A stretch of 20,747 nucleotides of DNA from TMED26 sp002694075. Lineage in GTDB: Bacteria; Pseudomonadota; Alphaproteobacteria; Thalassobaculales; Thalassobaculaceae. How positions within the stretch are numbered: the stretch's first letter is position 1; each line of letters starts with the position of its first letter. The position numbers and the translations under genes were made by a program. Positions 14,032 to 20,747 of the stretch are shown piece by piece. A model generated the notes under the pieces. That model ran no database searches. It saw only the letters and a program-made list of their open reading frames with translations, and had not been told where the DNA came from. The stretch covers positions 1 to 20,747 of the forward strand of contig JAYYDT010000138.1 in the NCBI GenBank assembly GCA_036160575.1, read 5' to 3'.

Positions 14032-14874
14032 ATGGGGACGACGACATCGGCTTACGCGACCTGCGCGGGCTTTGAAATCCACTATCTCACCTGGGGCGAT
14101 CCGGCCAAGCCGCCGGTCATTCTATGGCATGGCTTGGCCCGCACCGGCCACGACTTCGCGCCGCTGGCCGCCGCTCTGGCCGAAGATTACTGGCTGATCG
14201 CGCCGGACACGATTGGCCGCGGCCTGAGCGAATGGAGCCGGGCGCCCGATGTCGATTACAATTTCGCCCGCTATGGCGAGATCGCCGGCGATTTGCTGGA
14301 CCATCTGGGGCTCGACCGAGTCGCCTGGGTGGGCACTTCGATGGGCGGGTCTTTGGGCATTTATCTCGCCGGCGGCGCGCTGGGCGAGCGCATCGACCGG
14401 CTGGTGATCAACGACATCGGCCCGGAATTGCCGGCGGCGGCGGCCGAACGGATCGCCACCTATGTCGGCGCGCCACCGAGTTTCGCGCGGGTCAGCGAAT
14501 TGGAAGCCTATTTCCGCGAGGTCTACGCCCCCTTCGGCTTTATCCCCGAGGATCAATGGCGACGAATGACGGAAAGCTCGCATCGCCGCCTGCCCGACGG
14601 CCGCATCACCGCCCATTACGACCCGGCCATCGTGCGCCAGCTGCAAGCGGTGTCGGGCGACTTCACCTGTTGGTCCGAATACGAGAGGATCGCCTGTCCG
14701 ATCCTTATCCTACGCGGCGCCCAATCGGATCTATTAAGCGTCGACATGGCCGCCGAAATGGTCGCCCGCCGACCGGCCGCGCGGATCGTCGAGATCGCCG
14801 ATTGCGGCCATGCGCCGGCGCTCACCAAGGCCGATCAAATCACCCCCATCGCCGACTTTTTGGCGCAAGGATAA
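14032..14874 (+). CDS. Alpha/beta hydrolase fold enzyme
   Basis: This 280-residue protein is a canonical cytoplasmic alpha/beta hydrolase. HGLARTGHDF (33-42) is the oxyanion HG motif, GTSMGGSLG (101-109) the nucleophile elbow with Ser103, GAQSDLL (229-235) supplies Asp233, and DCGHAP (257-262) the catalytic His260. LVINDIGPE (124-132) after strand beta-6 is common in the 3-oxoadipate enol-lactonase/haloperoxidase-like group. It probably cleaves an ester, lactone or C-C bond of a small molecule; it could be an enol-lactonase-type enzyme, but no beta-ketoadipate genes are around it. GGGAGG before the ATG at 14032 supports the start; the frame is open further upstream inside the PLP gene but that extension is not protein-like. 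Ninety-one bases separate it from the decarboxylase and fifteen from the DUF3604 gene. Confidence 0.88.
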   Translation: MGTTTSAYATCAGFEIHYLTWGDPAKPPVILWHGLARTGHDFAPLAAALAEDYWLIAPDTIGRGLSEWSRAPDVDYNFARYGEIAGDLLDHLGLDRVAWVGTSMGGSLGIYLAGGALGERIDRLVINDIGPELPAAAAERIATYVGAPPSFARVSELEAYFREVYAPFGFIPEDQWRRMTESSHRRLPDGRITAHYDPAIVRQLQAVSGDFTCWSEYERIACPILILRGAQSDLLSVDMAAEMVARRPAARIVEIADCGHAPALTKADQITPIADFLAQG

Positions 14875-14889
14875 CAGCCGGAGGCTGAA

Positions 14890-17193
14890 ATGACCGAAAC
14901 CACTGTCGCGCCGCATTTGGTCGGCGATGTTTGGCCGATCGCCCATCCGGGCGAGGACCCGGTGCTTTACGGGCATGTTCGCCTAACCCCCGGCGGCGCT
15001 TTCCAGGCCCGCAGTTTGCAGACCTTTCGCTTGGTCTACACGGTCGGGCGCTACGGCATCGACGACACCGGCGGCATCCGCGTGGTGTTCCGTTTCGTCG
15101 GCGACCACGGCATGTTGCAAACCGACGATCCGGCGGCCCCCGATTATGTCACCGCCCACACCAGCACCGGCGCGCGCATCGCGCTCAGCTACCACAACAC
15201 CGGCCATCAGCGGCCCTGGTTCAAGGCGCTGACCGCGCGCCTGCACGGCGGCTATCTGCGCGAGGGCGACACCATCACCATCGTTTTCGGCGACCCCGCC
15301 CAGGGCTCGCCCGGCATGCGCATGCAGACCTTTTGCGAGAGCGGATTCGAATTCAAGGTGCTGGCCGATGTCTGCGCCGTCGGCCATTACGTGCCGCTGC
15401 CGGAAACCCCGGCCATCGCCATCGTCCCCGGCCCGCCGCATGTTTGGCGGGCGGTACTGCCCTCCCTGCGGCGACCGGGCGAGCGTTTTCACCTGGGCCT
15501 CAAATGCGAGGATCTATGGGGCAACCCGACCGATTTGGCGGCCGGACGGTTTCGCCTGGAAAGCAATTTGCCGGTGGCCAATCTGCCACCCGAGGTGGAT
15601 TACCGCGCCGGCACCAAGGCGATGACCTTCGAGGATTTGCGGGTGGACGAGGAAGGCCTCCTGCGCATTCAGGTGATGGACGGCGACGGCGCCGTCGCCA
15701 CGGCTGGGCCCTTGGTCATTCGGGCCGGCGCGCTGAGCGGCTATTGGGGCGATCTACATGGTCAAAGCGGCGAATCCATCGGGGTCACCACGGCCCGCCA
15801 ATATTTCGACTTCGCGCGCAATAAATCCTTCCTCGACGCGACCGCCCACCAGGCCAACGACTTTCAAGTCAACAATGCCTTTTGGGCCTATCTCAACGAG
15901 CTAACGGCGGAATATCACGCCGATGGGCGGTTCGTCACCTTTCCCGGCTATGAATGGTCCGGCAACACCGCCGTCGGTGGCGATCGCAATGTCTTTTTCC
16001 GCGACGAGGGTCGGCAAATCCGCCGGTCCTCCCACGCCCTGCTGCCCGACCGTTCCGACCTGCACACCGACGCTTGCGACGCCAACGCGCTGTTCGCCGC
16101 CTTGGCCACGGAGGATTGCGTGGTCTACGCCCATGTCGGCGGCCGCTACGCCGATATCGCCTATGCTCATGACGGCCGCTTGGAAACCGCCATGGAAATC
16201 CATTCCGCCTGGGGCACTTTCGAATGGTTGCTGACCGACGGTTTTCCCTTGGGTCACCGGTCAGGCGTGGTGTGCAACAGCGATGGCCACAAGGGCCGAC
16301 CCGGGGCCAGCTACCCCGGCGCCGCCAGTTTCGGGGCCTATGGCGGGCTGACGTGTTTTTTGACCGATGAGCTGAGCCGTGACGGCTTGTTCGACTGTCT
16401 GCGTCGGCGCCATCACTACGGCACCACCGGGTGCCGCATGCATTTGGACGTGCGCGCCCATTTCGCCGGCGGCGCGACCTTGTTCGACCGCGACCCCAAT
16501 CTGTTTCCCGACACCGCGCGCCGGCCGGTCGACCAGGTGATGATGGGCGACATCGTCGAAACCGGCGATGGCCACGCCACGCTGACCGTCGAGATTGCCG
16601 CCCACGCGCCCATCGAGCGGGTCGAAATCCGCAATGGCGCGGCGCCGGTCGAGATCTATCGCCCCTATGACGCCGATGATTTGGGCGAGCGGCTGCGGGT
16701 GATCTGGAGCGGCGCCGAATATCGCGGCCGCGGCCGCCAAAGCCAATGGCGCGGACGCGCCCGTTTCAGCGGCCGCGAGGTCGCCAAGATCACCAAGATC
16801 AACGCCTGGAACCCGGAGCGCTTGCTGGAACGACGGCCGCCCGACACGGTGGTTTGGGACGCCTTGACGACCGGTAATTTCGGCGGCTTCGACGCTTACT
16901 TGGCGCCCGGCGCCGGCGGCCGGTTGGAGATCACCACCAATCACGGCACCCTCACCGCCGACCTGGACGATCTGGGTTTGGCGGATGTGGTGCTGGACGC
17001 CGGCGGCCTTGGGCGGCAAGTACGCGCCTTCCGCCTACCGCTGGAAAACCCGCACCGCGAGGTCAGCTTCACGACCCGTGTGGCGCTGACCGCGCCGGGC
17101 GACAACCCGTTGTGGGTCTGTGTCACCACCGAGGACGGTTTCCAAGCCTGGAGCAGCCCGATTTACGCCTTTAACGGCGCGGCGGCGCGGTAA
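14890..17193 (+). CDS. DUF3604 family PHP-like metallohydrolase
   Basis: This 767-residue protein is assigned to DUF3604, a poorly characterised family with a PHP-type metal centre. Residues 1-280 are beta-rich, probably Ig-like sandwiches. The metal core spans about 285-515: GDLHGQSGES (287-296), TAHQANDF (318-325), FPGYEWSGN (351-359), YAHVGGRYAD (413-422), METAMEIHSAWG-like EIHSAWG (436-442) and VCNSDGHKGRPG (461-472). Likely ligands are His290, His320, Asp324, His415, His438, Asp465 and His467. The canonical second His of DLHxH is replaced by Gln292. The remaining residues form another beta-rich region. No signal peptide is present. PHP enzymes hydrolyse phosphoesters or related bonds; the substrate here is unknown. 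CGGAGG upstream fixes the ATG at 14890, fifteen bases after the alpha/beta hydrolase. Confidence 0.85.
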   Translation: MTETTVAPHLVGDVWPIAHPGEDPVLYGHVRLTPGGAFQARSLQTFRLVYTVGRYGIDDTGGIRVVFRFVGDHGMLQTDDPAAPDYVTAHTSTGARIALSYHNTGHQRPWFKALTARLHGGYLREGDTITIVFGDPAQGSPGMRMQTFCESGFEFKVLADVCAVGHYVPLPETPAIAIVPGPPHVWRAVLPSLRRPGERFHLGLKCEDLWGNPTDLAAGRFRLESNLPVANLPPEVDYRAGTKAMTFEDLRVDEEGLLRIQVMDGDGAVATAGPLVIRAGALSGYWGDLHGQSGESIGVTTARQYFDFARNKSFLDATAHQANDFQVNNAFWAYLNELTAEYHADGRFVTFPGYEWSGNTAVGGDRNVFFRDEGRQIRRSSHALLPDRSDLHTDACDANALFAALATEDCVVYAHVGGRYADIAYAHDGRLETAMEIHSAWGTFEWLLTDGFPLGHRSGVVCNSDGHKGRPGASYPGAASFGAYGGLTCFLTDELSRDGLFDCLRRRHHYGTTGCRMHLDVRAHFAGGATLFDRDPNLFPDTARRPVDQVMMGDIVETGDGHATLTVEIAAHAPIERVEIRNGAAPVEIYRPYDADDLGERLRVIWSGAEYRGRGRQSQWRGRARFSGREVAKITKINAWNPERLLERRPPDTVVWDALTTGNFGGFDAYLAPGAGGRLEITTNHGTLTADLDDLGLADVVLDAGGLGRQVRAFRLPLENPHREVSFTTRVALTAPGDNPLWVCVTTEDGFQAWSSPIYAFNGAAAR

Positions 17194-17211
17194 CCGCCGG
17201 CGATGAATTTT

Positions 17212-17240
17212 TTGACCTTGGCGTTGGGCTGTTGCAGCAT
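17212..17240 (+). promoter_or_regulatory. Possible internal promoter before TauD copy 2
   Basis: TTGACC (17212-17217), close to the -35 consensus, is followed after 17 bases by CAGCAT (17235-17240), about 57 bases before the ATG at 17297. It could let the dioxygenase be expressed apart from the upstream operon. A perfect 12-base palindrome TCGGCGCGCCGA (17251-17262) lies just downstream, where a repressor would block transcription; that role is speculative. Confidence 0.35.
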
Positions 17241-17296
17241 TGTCGACGGCTCGGCGCGCCGACCCCCGACAAAGCCGGCCCAAAGGGAGGGAAATC

Positions 17297-18124
17297 ATGT
17301 CATATCAAAGCATCACCGTGCGCCCCTGCACCGCCAATATCGGTGCCGAGATCGACGGCATCGATCTGTGCCAACCGCTTGGCAACCAGCAATTCCAAGA
17401 ATTGCACGACGCCTTGATGGAACATCAGGTGCTGTTCTTCCGCGATCAGCCGGTGACCGTCGACCAGCATAAGGCGTTGGGCCGCAAATTCGGCGACCTC
17501 CACATCCACCCGGGTTCGCCGCCGCCCGACGGCCATCCCGAAATCCTGGTGGTTCACGCCGATGAAAACTCCAAGCATGTGTCCGGTGAACGCTGGCACA
17601 CCGATGTCTCCTGCGAGGACGAGCCACCGATGGGCAGCATCCTGCATCTCTGGCAAGTGCCCGAGGTCGGCGGCGACACCTTGTTCGCCAGCATGTACGC
17701 CGCCTATGACAGCTTGTCGGAACGCATGAAAACCTATCTCGACGGCCTGACCGCGATGCATTCCGGCGAACAGGTTTATCGCGGCCGCTATGTCGACCGC
17801 GGCGGTGACGACAGCCATAAGGTCTATCCGACCGCGGTTCATCCGGTGGTCCGCACCCACCCGGTGACCGGCCGCAAGGCGCTATACGTCAACCGCAATT
17901 TCACCACCCATATCCTCGATCTGCCACGCGACGAAAGCCGCGACATTTTGGAATTCCTGTATCGCCATTGCGAGAAACCGGACTTCCAAACCCGCTTCAA
18001 GTGGCAGCCGCACAGTATCGCTTTTTGGGATAATCGCTGCGTCCAGCATTTGGCGATCTGGGATTACTACCCGCAAATCCGCTCCGGCTACCGAGTGACC
18101 ATCAAGGGCGACCGCCCGCACTAA
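17297..18124 (+). CDS. TauD/TfdA family Fe(II)/2OG dioxygenase (copy 2)
   Basis: This 275-residue TauD/TfdA dioxygenase has His101 and Asp103 (ERWHTDVS), distal His251 (NRCVQHLA) and Arg262 and Arg266 at the TauD-like spacings of 11 and 15. FFRDQP (47-52), EPPMGSIL and GGDTLFASMY are shared with copy 1 at 4057-4926. Substrate-side segments differ: copy 2 has SPPPDGHPE where copy 1 has NFNTGDHDPE, and VYRGRYVDRGGDDSHK in place of the longer basic loop of copy 1. The two therefore probably have related but not identical substrates. GGGAGGGAA upstream supports the ATG at 17297. It is the last gene of the plus-strand run, 103 bases after the DUF3604 gene, and its TAA overlaps the stop of the convergent FAD oxidase gene. 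Confidence 0.93.
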   Translation: MSYQSITVRPCTANIGAEIDGIDLCQPLGNQQFQELHDALMEHQVLFFRDQPVTVDQHKALGRKFGDLHIHPGSPPPDGHPEILVVHADENSKHVSGERWHTDVSCEDEPPMGSILHLWQVPEVGGDTLFASMYAAYDSLSERMKTYLDGLTAMHSGEQVYRGRYVDRGGDDSHKVYPTAVHPVVRTHPVTGRKALYVNRNFTTHILDLPRDESRDILEFLYRHCEKPDFQTRFKWQPHSIAFWDNRCVQHLAIWDYYPQIRSGYRVTIKGDRPH

Positions 18125-19434
18125 TCGCCGGCGCGCCGGTCGCGCCAGGCCCGCCAGCCGTCGCGGGCCTGGTACAGCCAATAGGCTGTTTGCGCCGCCA
18201 CCGGCGCCAGCGGGCCGCCGGCGAAGGTCAGGCCGAAGGGCTGAAACAGGCGCCAAGTCTCGTCCCCCTCGGCGATGGCGCGGGCGATCACCTCGCCGCC
18301 GAGGGTGGTGGTGTTCATGCCGTGGCCGCCAAAGCCCTGATTATACCAAACTCCCGGCGCCAAGCGGCCGATTTGCGGCATTTTATGTGTCGCGTAGCCC
18401 ATCGTGCCGGGCCAGGCGGCGGCGATCGGCACATCGGCCAATTGCGGATAAACCCGACTCATGGCGGCACGCATCTTGGCCTCCAAATGGCGCGGCTGGG
18501 TGACCGCGCTGACATAACCGCCCCACAGAATGCGGCCGTCCGGCAAGGCGCGGTAATAATCCTGGGCGATGCGGTCGTCGGCGACCCCATGGGGCACACG
18601 GATGGCGCTGGCCAACCGGTCGCCCAAGGGCGCGGTGACCATCACATAGGTGCCAACCGGAATGGTCGACCAGGCCAGCCGCGGGTGGAGCCAGCCGAGA
18701 TAGCCGGAACAGCAATAAACCACATGGTCGGCCAGCACCCGGCCCCGGGCGGTGCGCACCGCGTGGCGGTCACCCTGGCGGTTGACGGACAACACCGGGC
18801 TGTCCTCGAACAAGCGGCCGCCATTGGCGAGCGCGGCGTCGGCGATGCCGCGGGTGAAGTTCAAGGCATGGAAAGTGAAAGCGTCGGGGTCGAACAAAGC
18901 GCCATGGTAGCGGTCGGTGGCGAGCGCCTGGCGCAACCGGTCGACCGGCCAATATTCCAAGCGGCCGCCAAGGGCGGCGTTGCGCGCCTCGGCCGCGCGC
19001 GGCAGGTCGTGACCGCGGCGAAACCAGGTGGCCGCCAGCACACCAGGGGTCAGCGGTCCACACGCGATATCGTAGCGCTCGATGCGCGCCTTGATCAGGT
19101 CGATGGCGGCGCGCGACAAGCGGTGCAGTTCGCCGGCCGCGTCGGCGCCAACCCGGGCGCGGATGCGGTCATGGGATTGCGCGTAACCGGCCGACACGAA
19201 ACCACCATTGCGCCCGGACGCGCCCCAGCCGACGCGCCGTGCCTCCAGCAAGATCGCCGATACCCCGCGTTCGGCCAGGCCCAACAGAGTATTCAGCCCG
19301 GCGAGCCCACCACCGATCACACAGACCGTCGCCTGCTGATCGCCGTCCAAGGCCGGTCGCCGGCGATCATCCGCCAGGCTGCGGCTGTAATAGCTATCGG
19401 GATAGGTGGCGGGAGAGGTGGCGGGAGAGGTCAT
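18121..19434 (-). CDS. FAD-dependent amine/amino-acid oxidase (DAO family, PuuB-like)
   Basis: This 437-residue flavoprotein belongs to the DAO family. VCVIGGGLAGLNTLLGL (37-53) is the Rossmann FAD motif, LLEARRVGWGASGRNGGFVSAG (62-83) contains the Glu that binds the ribose and the SGRNGG turn typical of gamma-glutamylputrescine oxidase and OrdL relatives, and WYNQGFGGHGMNTTTLGG near 364-381 is the second FAD block. Such enzymes oxidise the C-N bond of a primary or secondary amine or amino acid, giving an imine or aldehyde, ammonia or amine, and hydrogen peroxide. Substrate is not determined. The start is ATG at 19434 without a clear Shine-Dalgarno, and codons 2-10 contain a tandem 12-base repeat (SPAT twice). 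About 35 residues before the FAD motif is normal. It is convergent with TauD copy 2 and divergent from the CPG2-like peptidase. Confidence 0.88.
   Translation of the reverse strand: MTSPATSPATYPDSYYSRSLADDRRRPALDGDQQATVCVIGGGLAGLNTLLGLAERGVSAILLEARRVGWGASGRNGGFVSAGYAQSHDRIRARVGADAAGELHRLSRAAIDLIKARIERYDIACGPLTPGVLAATWFRRGHDLPRAAEARNAALGGRLEYWPVDRLRQALATDRYHGALFDPDAFTFHALNFTRGIADAALANGGRLFEDSPVLSVNRQGDRHAVRTARGRVLADHVVYCCSGYLGWLHPRLAWSTIPVGTYVMVTAPLGDRLASAIRVPHGVADDRIAQDYYRALPDGRILWGGYVSAVTQPRHLEAKMRAAMSRVYPQLADVPIAAAWPGTMGYATHKMPQIGRLAPGVWYNQGFGGHGMNTTTLGGEVIARAIAEGDETWRLFQPFGLTFAGGPLAPVAAQTAYWLYQARDGWRAWRDRRAGD
19404..19427. repeat. Two tandem 12-bp repeats at the start of the FAD oxidase gene
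   Basis: AGGTGGCGGGAG occurs twice in direct tandem, with a further partial unit (AGGT) to 19431. In the oxidase reading direction each unit adds Ser-Pro-Ala-Thr, so copy number can change without breaking the frame. Confidence 0.85.
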
Positions 19435-19570
19435 GGGATCGACCGAAACGCGGGTTACCGCCGCAAGCTAACACGCGTTTGCCGCTTTGTCGCGGCGGCG
19501 AAAAAGGCTTCCAGTGGCGGCCCCGGCGGATTACCCTTACCCGTATAACTGGTGGCCGAGGAGAGTTTCA

Positions 19571-20746
19571 ATGGACGGGGCGCAAGCGACGGATTTGAGC
19601 AACGAGCCGATCATCGACGGCGAAGAGATCGCGCGCGGTATCACCGAGTGGATCGAACTGGAAAGCCCGTCCCATGACGCCGCCGCGGTCAACCGCATGG
19701 CCGACCGGGTGGCCGCCGATTGCGCCGCCGCTGGTCTCAGCGTCGAACGGATCGCCGGCGAGGACGGCTGGGGCGATTTGGTGATCGCGCGCGCCGCCGG
19801 TGAAACCGCCGCCAGCGACGACGTGGCGCCGGGCATCTTGGTCCTCGGCCATATCGACACCGTCCACCCGATCGGCACCAAGGAAGGCGATAACAAGCTG
19901 CGCCGCGAAGGCGACAAGCTTTATGGCCCCGGCACCTATGACATGAAGGCGGGCACCTTTCTCGGCCTCTACGCCTACCGCCATTTGGCCAAAATGGGCC
20001 GCCAGCCAAACCTGCCGATCACCTTCATGTTCATTCCCGAAGAGGAAGTCGGCAGCCCCTATACCCGCAAATATATCGAGGCGGCGGCGGCCAAGGCCAA
20101 GTATGTCCTGGTCGGCGAACCGGCCCGCGACGGCGGCAAAGTGGTGGTGGCGCGTAAAGGCGTCGCCCGTTTCGTGATGACCGCCACCGGCCGACCGGCC
20201 CATTCCGGCGCCCGCCACCCCGACGGTCGCAGCGCGATCAAGGAAATCGCCCGTCAGATTTTGACCATTGAGGAGATGACCGATTATGACCGCGGGGTTA
20301 CCTTCAACGTCGGCCTGATCCAAGGCGGCACCGGCGTCAATGTGGTGCCGCGGCAATGCACCATCGAAATCGACATGCGCGTGCTGACGGCCGAGGATGG
20401 CGCCGAATTCAGCGAAAAAATCCTCGCCCTTCAAGCCCATGATCCGGATGTGACGGTTGAAGTTTCCGGCGGCATGAACCGGCCGCCCTATGGCCTCAGC
20501 GAGGGCGGCGCGGCGCTGTTCGAGACCGCCCGCGAAGCCAGTCTCGAACATGGTCTGGATTTGCAATACACGGCGATCACCGGCGGCGGTTCGGACGGCA
20601 ACTTCACCGGTGCCATGGGCATCCCCACCCTCGACGGCATGGGCGCCGACGGCGATGGCGCCCACACCCTGCATGAGCATATCCTGGTTTCGTCCCTCGC
20701 GCCGCGGGCCAAAACCTGGATCAAGCTTTATGAACGCCTGACGTGA
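19571..20746 (+). CDS. M20 metallopeptidase, glutamate carboxypeptidase (CPG2)-like
   Basis: This 391-residue M20 enzyme has His94 and Asp96 (GHIDTVHP), Asp124 (GTYDMKAG), Glu158 as base and Glu159 as ligand (IPEEEVGSP), Glu183 (VGEPARDG), dimerisation-domain residues around RPAHSGARHPDGRSA (208-222), and the last ligand probably His368 (HTLHEH). The PEEEVGS arrangement parallels DEEKGS of Pseudomonas carboxypeptidase G2, so an exo-acting enzyme that frees a C-terminal amino acid such as glutamate, or an N-acyl amino acid hydrolase, is likely. No signal peptide is seen, unlike CPG2, so it is cytoplasmic. The ATG at 19571 has GAGGAG six to nine bases upstream; a longer in-frame start at 19487 gives an Arg/Pro-rich tail and no ribosome-binding site. 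TATAAC at 19544-19549 could be a -10 box. It is only distantly similar to the ArgE-like gene at 11527. Confidence 0.9.
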   Translation: MDGAQATDLSNEPIIDGEEIARGITEWIELESPSHDAAAVNRMADRVAADCAAAGLSVERIAGEDGWGDLVIARAAGETAASDDVAPGILVLGHIDTVHPIGTKEGDNKLRREGDKLYGPGTYDMKAGTFLGLYAYRHLAKMGRQPNLPITFMFIPEEEVGSPYTRKYIEAAAAKAKYVLVGEPARDGGKVVVARKGVARFVMTATGRPAHSGARHPDGRSAIKEIARQILTIEEMTDYDRGVTFNVGLIQGGTGVNVVPRQCTIEIDMRVLTAEDGAEFSEKILALQAHDPDVTVEVSGGMNRPPYGLSEGGAALFETAREASLEHGLDLQYTAITGGGSDGNFTGAMGIPTLDGMGADGDGAHTLHEHILVSSLAPRAKTWIKLYERLT

Positions 20747-20747
20747 A

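Noticed and set aside
18190..19548. 452-codon plus-strand open frame opposite the FAD oxidase
   Set aside because: It is the longest shadow in the window, but it is fully antisense to a flavoprotein with both FAD motifs and shows no recognisable domain.
19568..20680. 370-codon minus-strand open frame opposite the CPG2-like peptidase
   Set aside because: The plus strand encodes every M20 metal ligand; the minus frame is a compositional shadow.

Overview
The window is GC-rich and densely coding. It comes from a bacterium with Shine-Dalgarno-led genes and sigma70-like promoters. The family mix (TauD/TfdA and PhyH dioxygenases, amidases, M20 peptidases, a DUF1684 protein, a YdhR-like monooxygenase, glutathione-type thiol chemistry) and the GCC/GGC-rich codon use with frequent TTG leucines fit an alphaproteobacterium, perhaps Rhodospirillales-like. 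That assignment is inference; there is no rRNA or marker gene here. I see 18 protein genes, one cut by the window edge. I see no tRNA, rRNA, CRISPR array, IS element, transporter or transcription regulator. No gene-free stretch exceeds 300 bases; the longest is 1739-1932 (194 bases).

Layout. 1-1738, minus strand: an isopenicillin-N-synthase-like 2OG oxygenase (cut by the edge) downstream of an exported dienelactone-hydrolase-like enzyme. 1933-2985, plus: a PhyH dioxygenase. 3017-4926, minus: a TauD/TfdA dioxygenase followed by a D-2-hydroxyacid dehydrogenase. 5089-6320, plus: a YdhR-like monooxygenase followed by a glutaredoxin-DinB fusion. 6370-7530, minus: an amidase. 7709-8308, plus: a DUF1684 protein. 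8305-11386, minus: a gamma-glutamyltransferase followed by a second amidase. 11527-18124, plus: a probable five-gene run of ArgE-like M20 deacylase, PLP decarboxylase, alpha/beta hydrolase, DUF3604 PHP-like metallohydrolase and a second TauD/TfdA dioxygenase. 18121-19434, minus: a DAO/PuuB-like FAD oxidase. 19571-20746, plus: a CPG2-like M20 peptidase.

How the genes may work together. Almost every product is a soluble catabolic enzyme. Four belong to the Fe(II)/2-oxoglutarate oxygenase superfamily. Five cleave amide, peptide or N-acyl bonds (two amidases, GGT, two M20). Others act on amines, hydroxyacids or esters. This suggests an accessory region for scavenging nitrogen- and carbon-containing small molecules: amide or gamma-glutamyl bonds are cut, the released amino acid or amine is decarboxylated or oxidised, and side chains are hydroxylated. 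No substrate can be read from sequence alone. The genes form short alternating operons meeting head-to-head and tail-to-tail; two convergent pairs overlap by 4 bases at their stop codons. The points most worth checking are the glutaredoxin-DinB fusion, the M20/PLP-decarboxylase/DUF3604/TauD operon, the signal-less GGT with its amidase partner, and the concentration of 2OG oxygenases.
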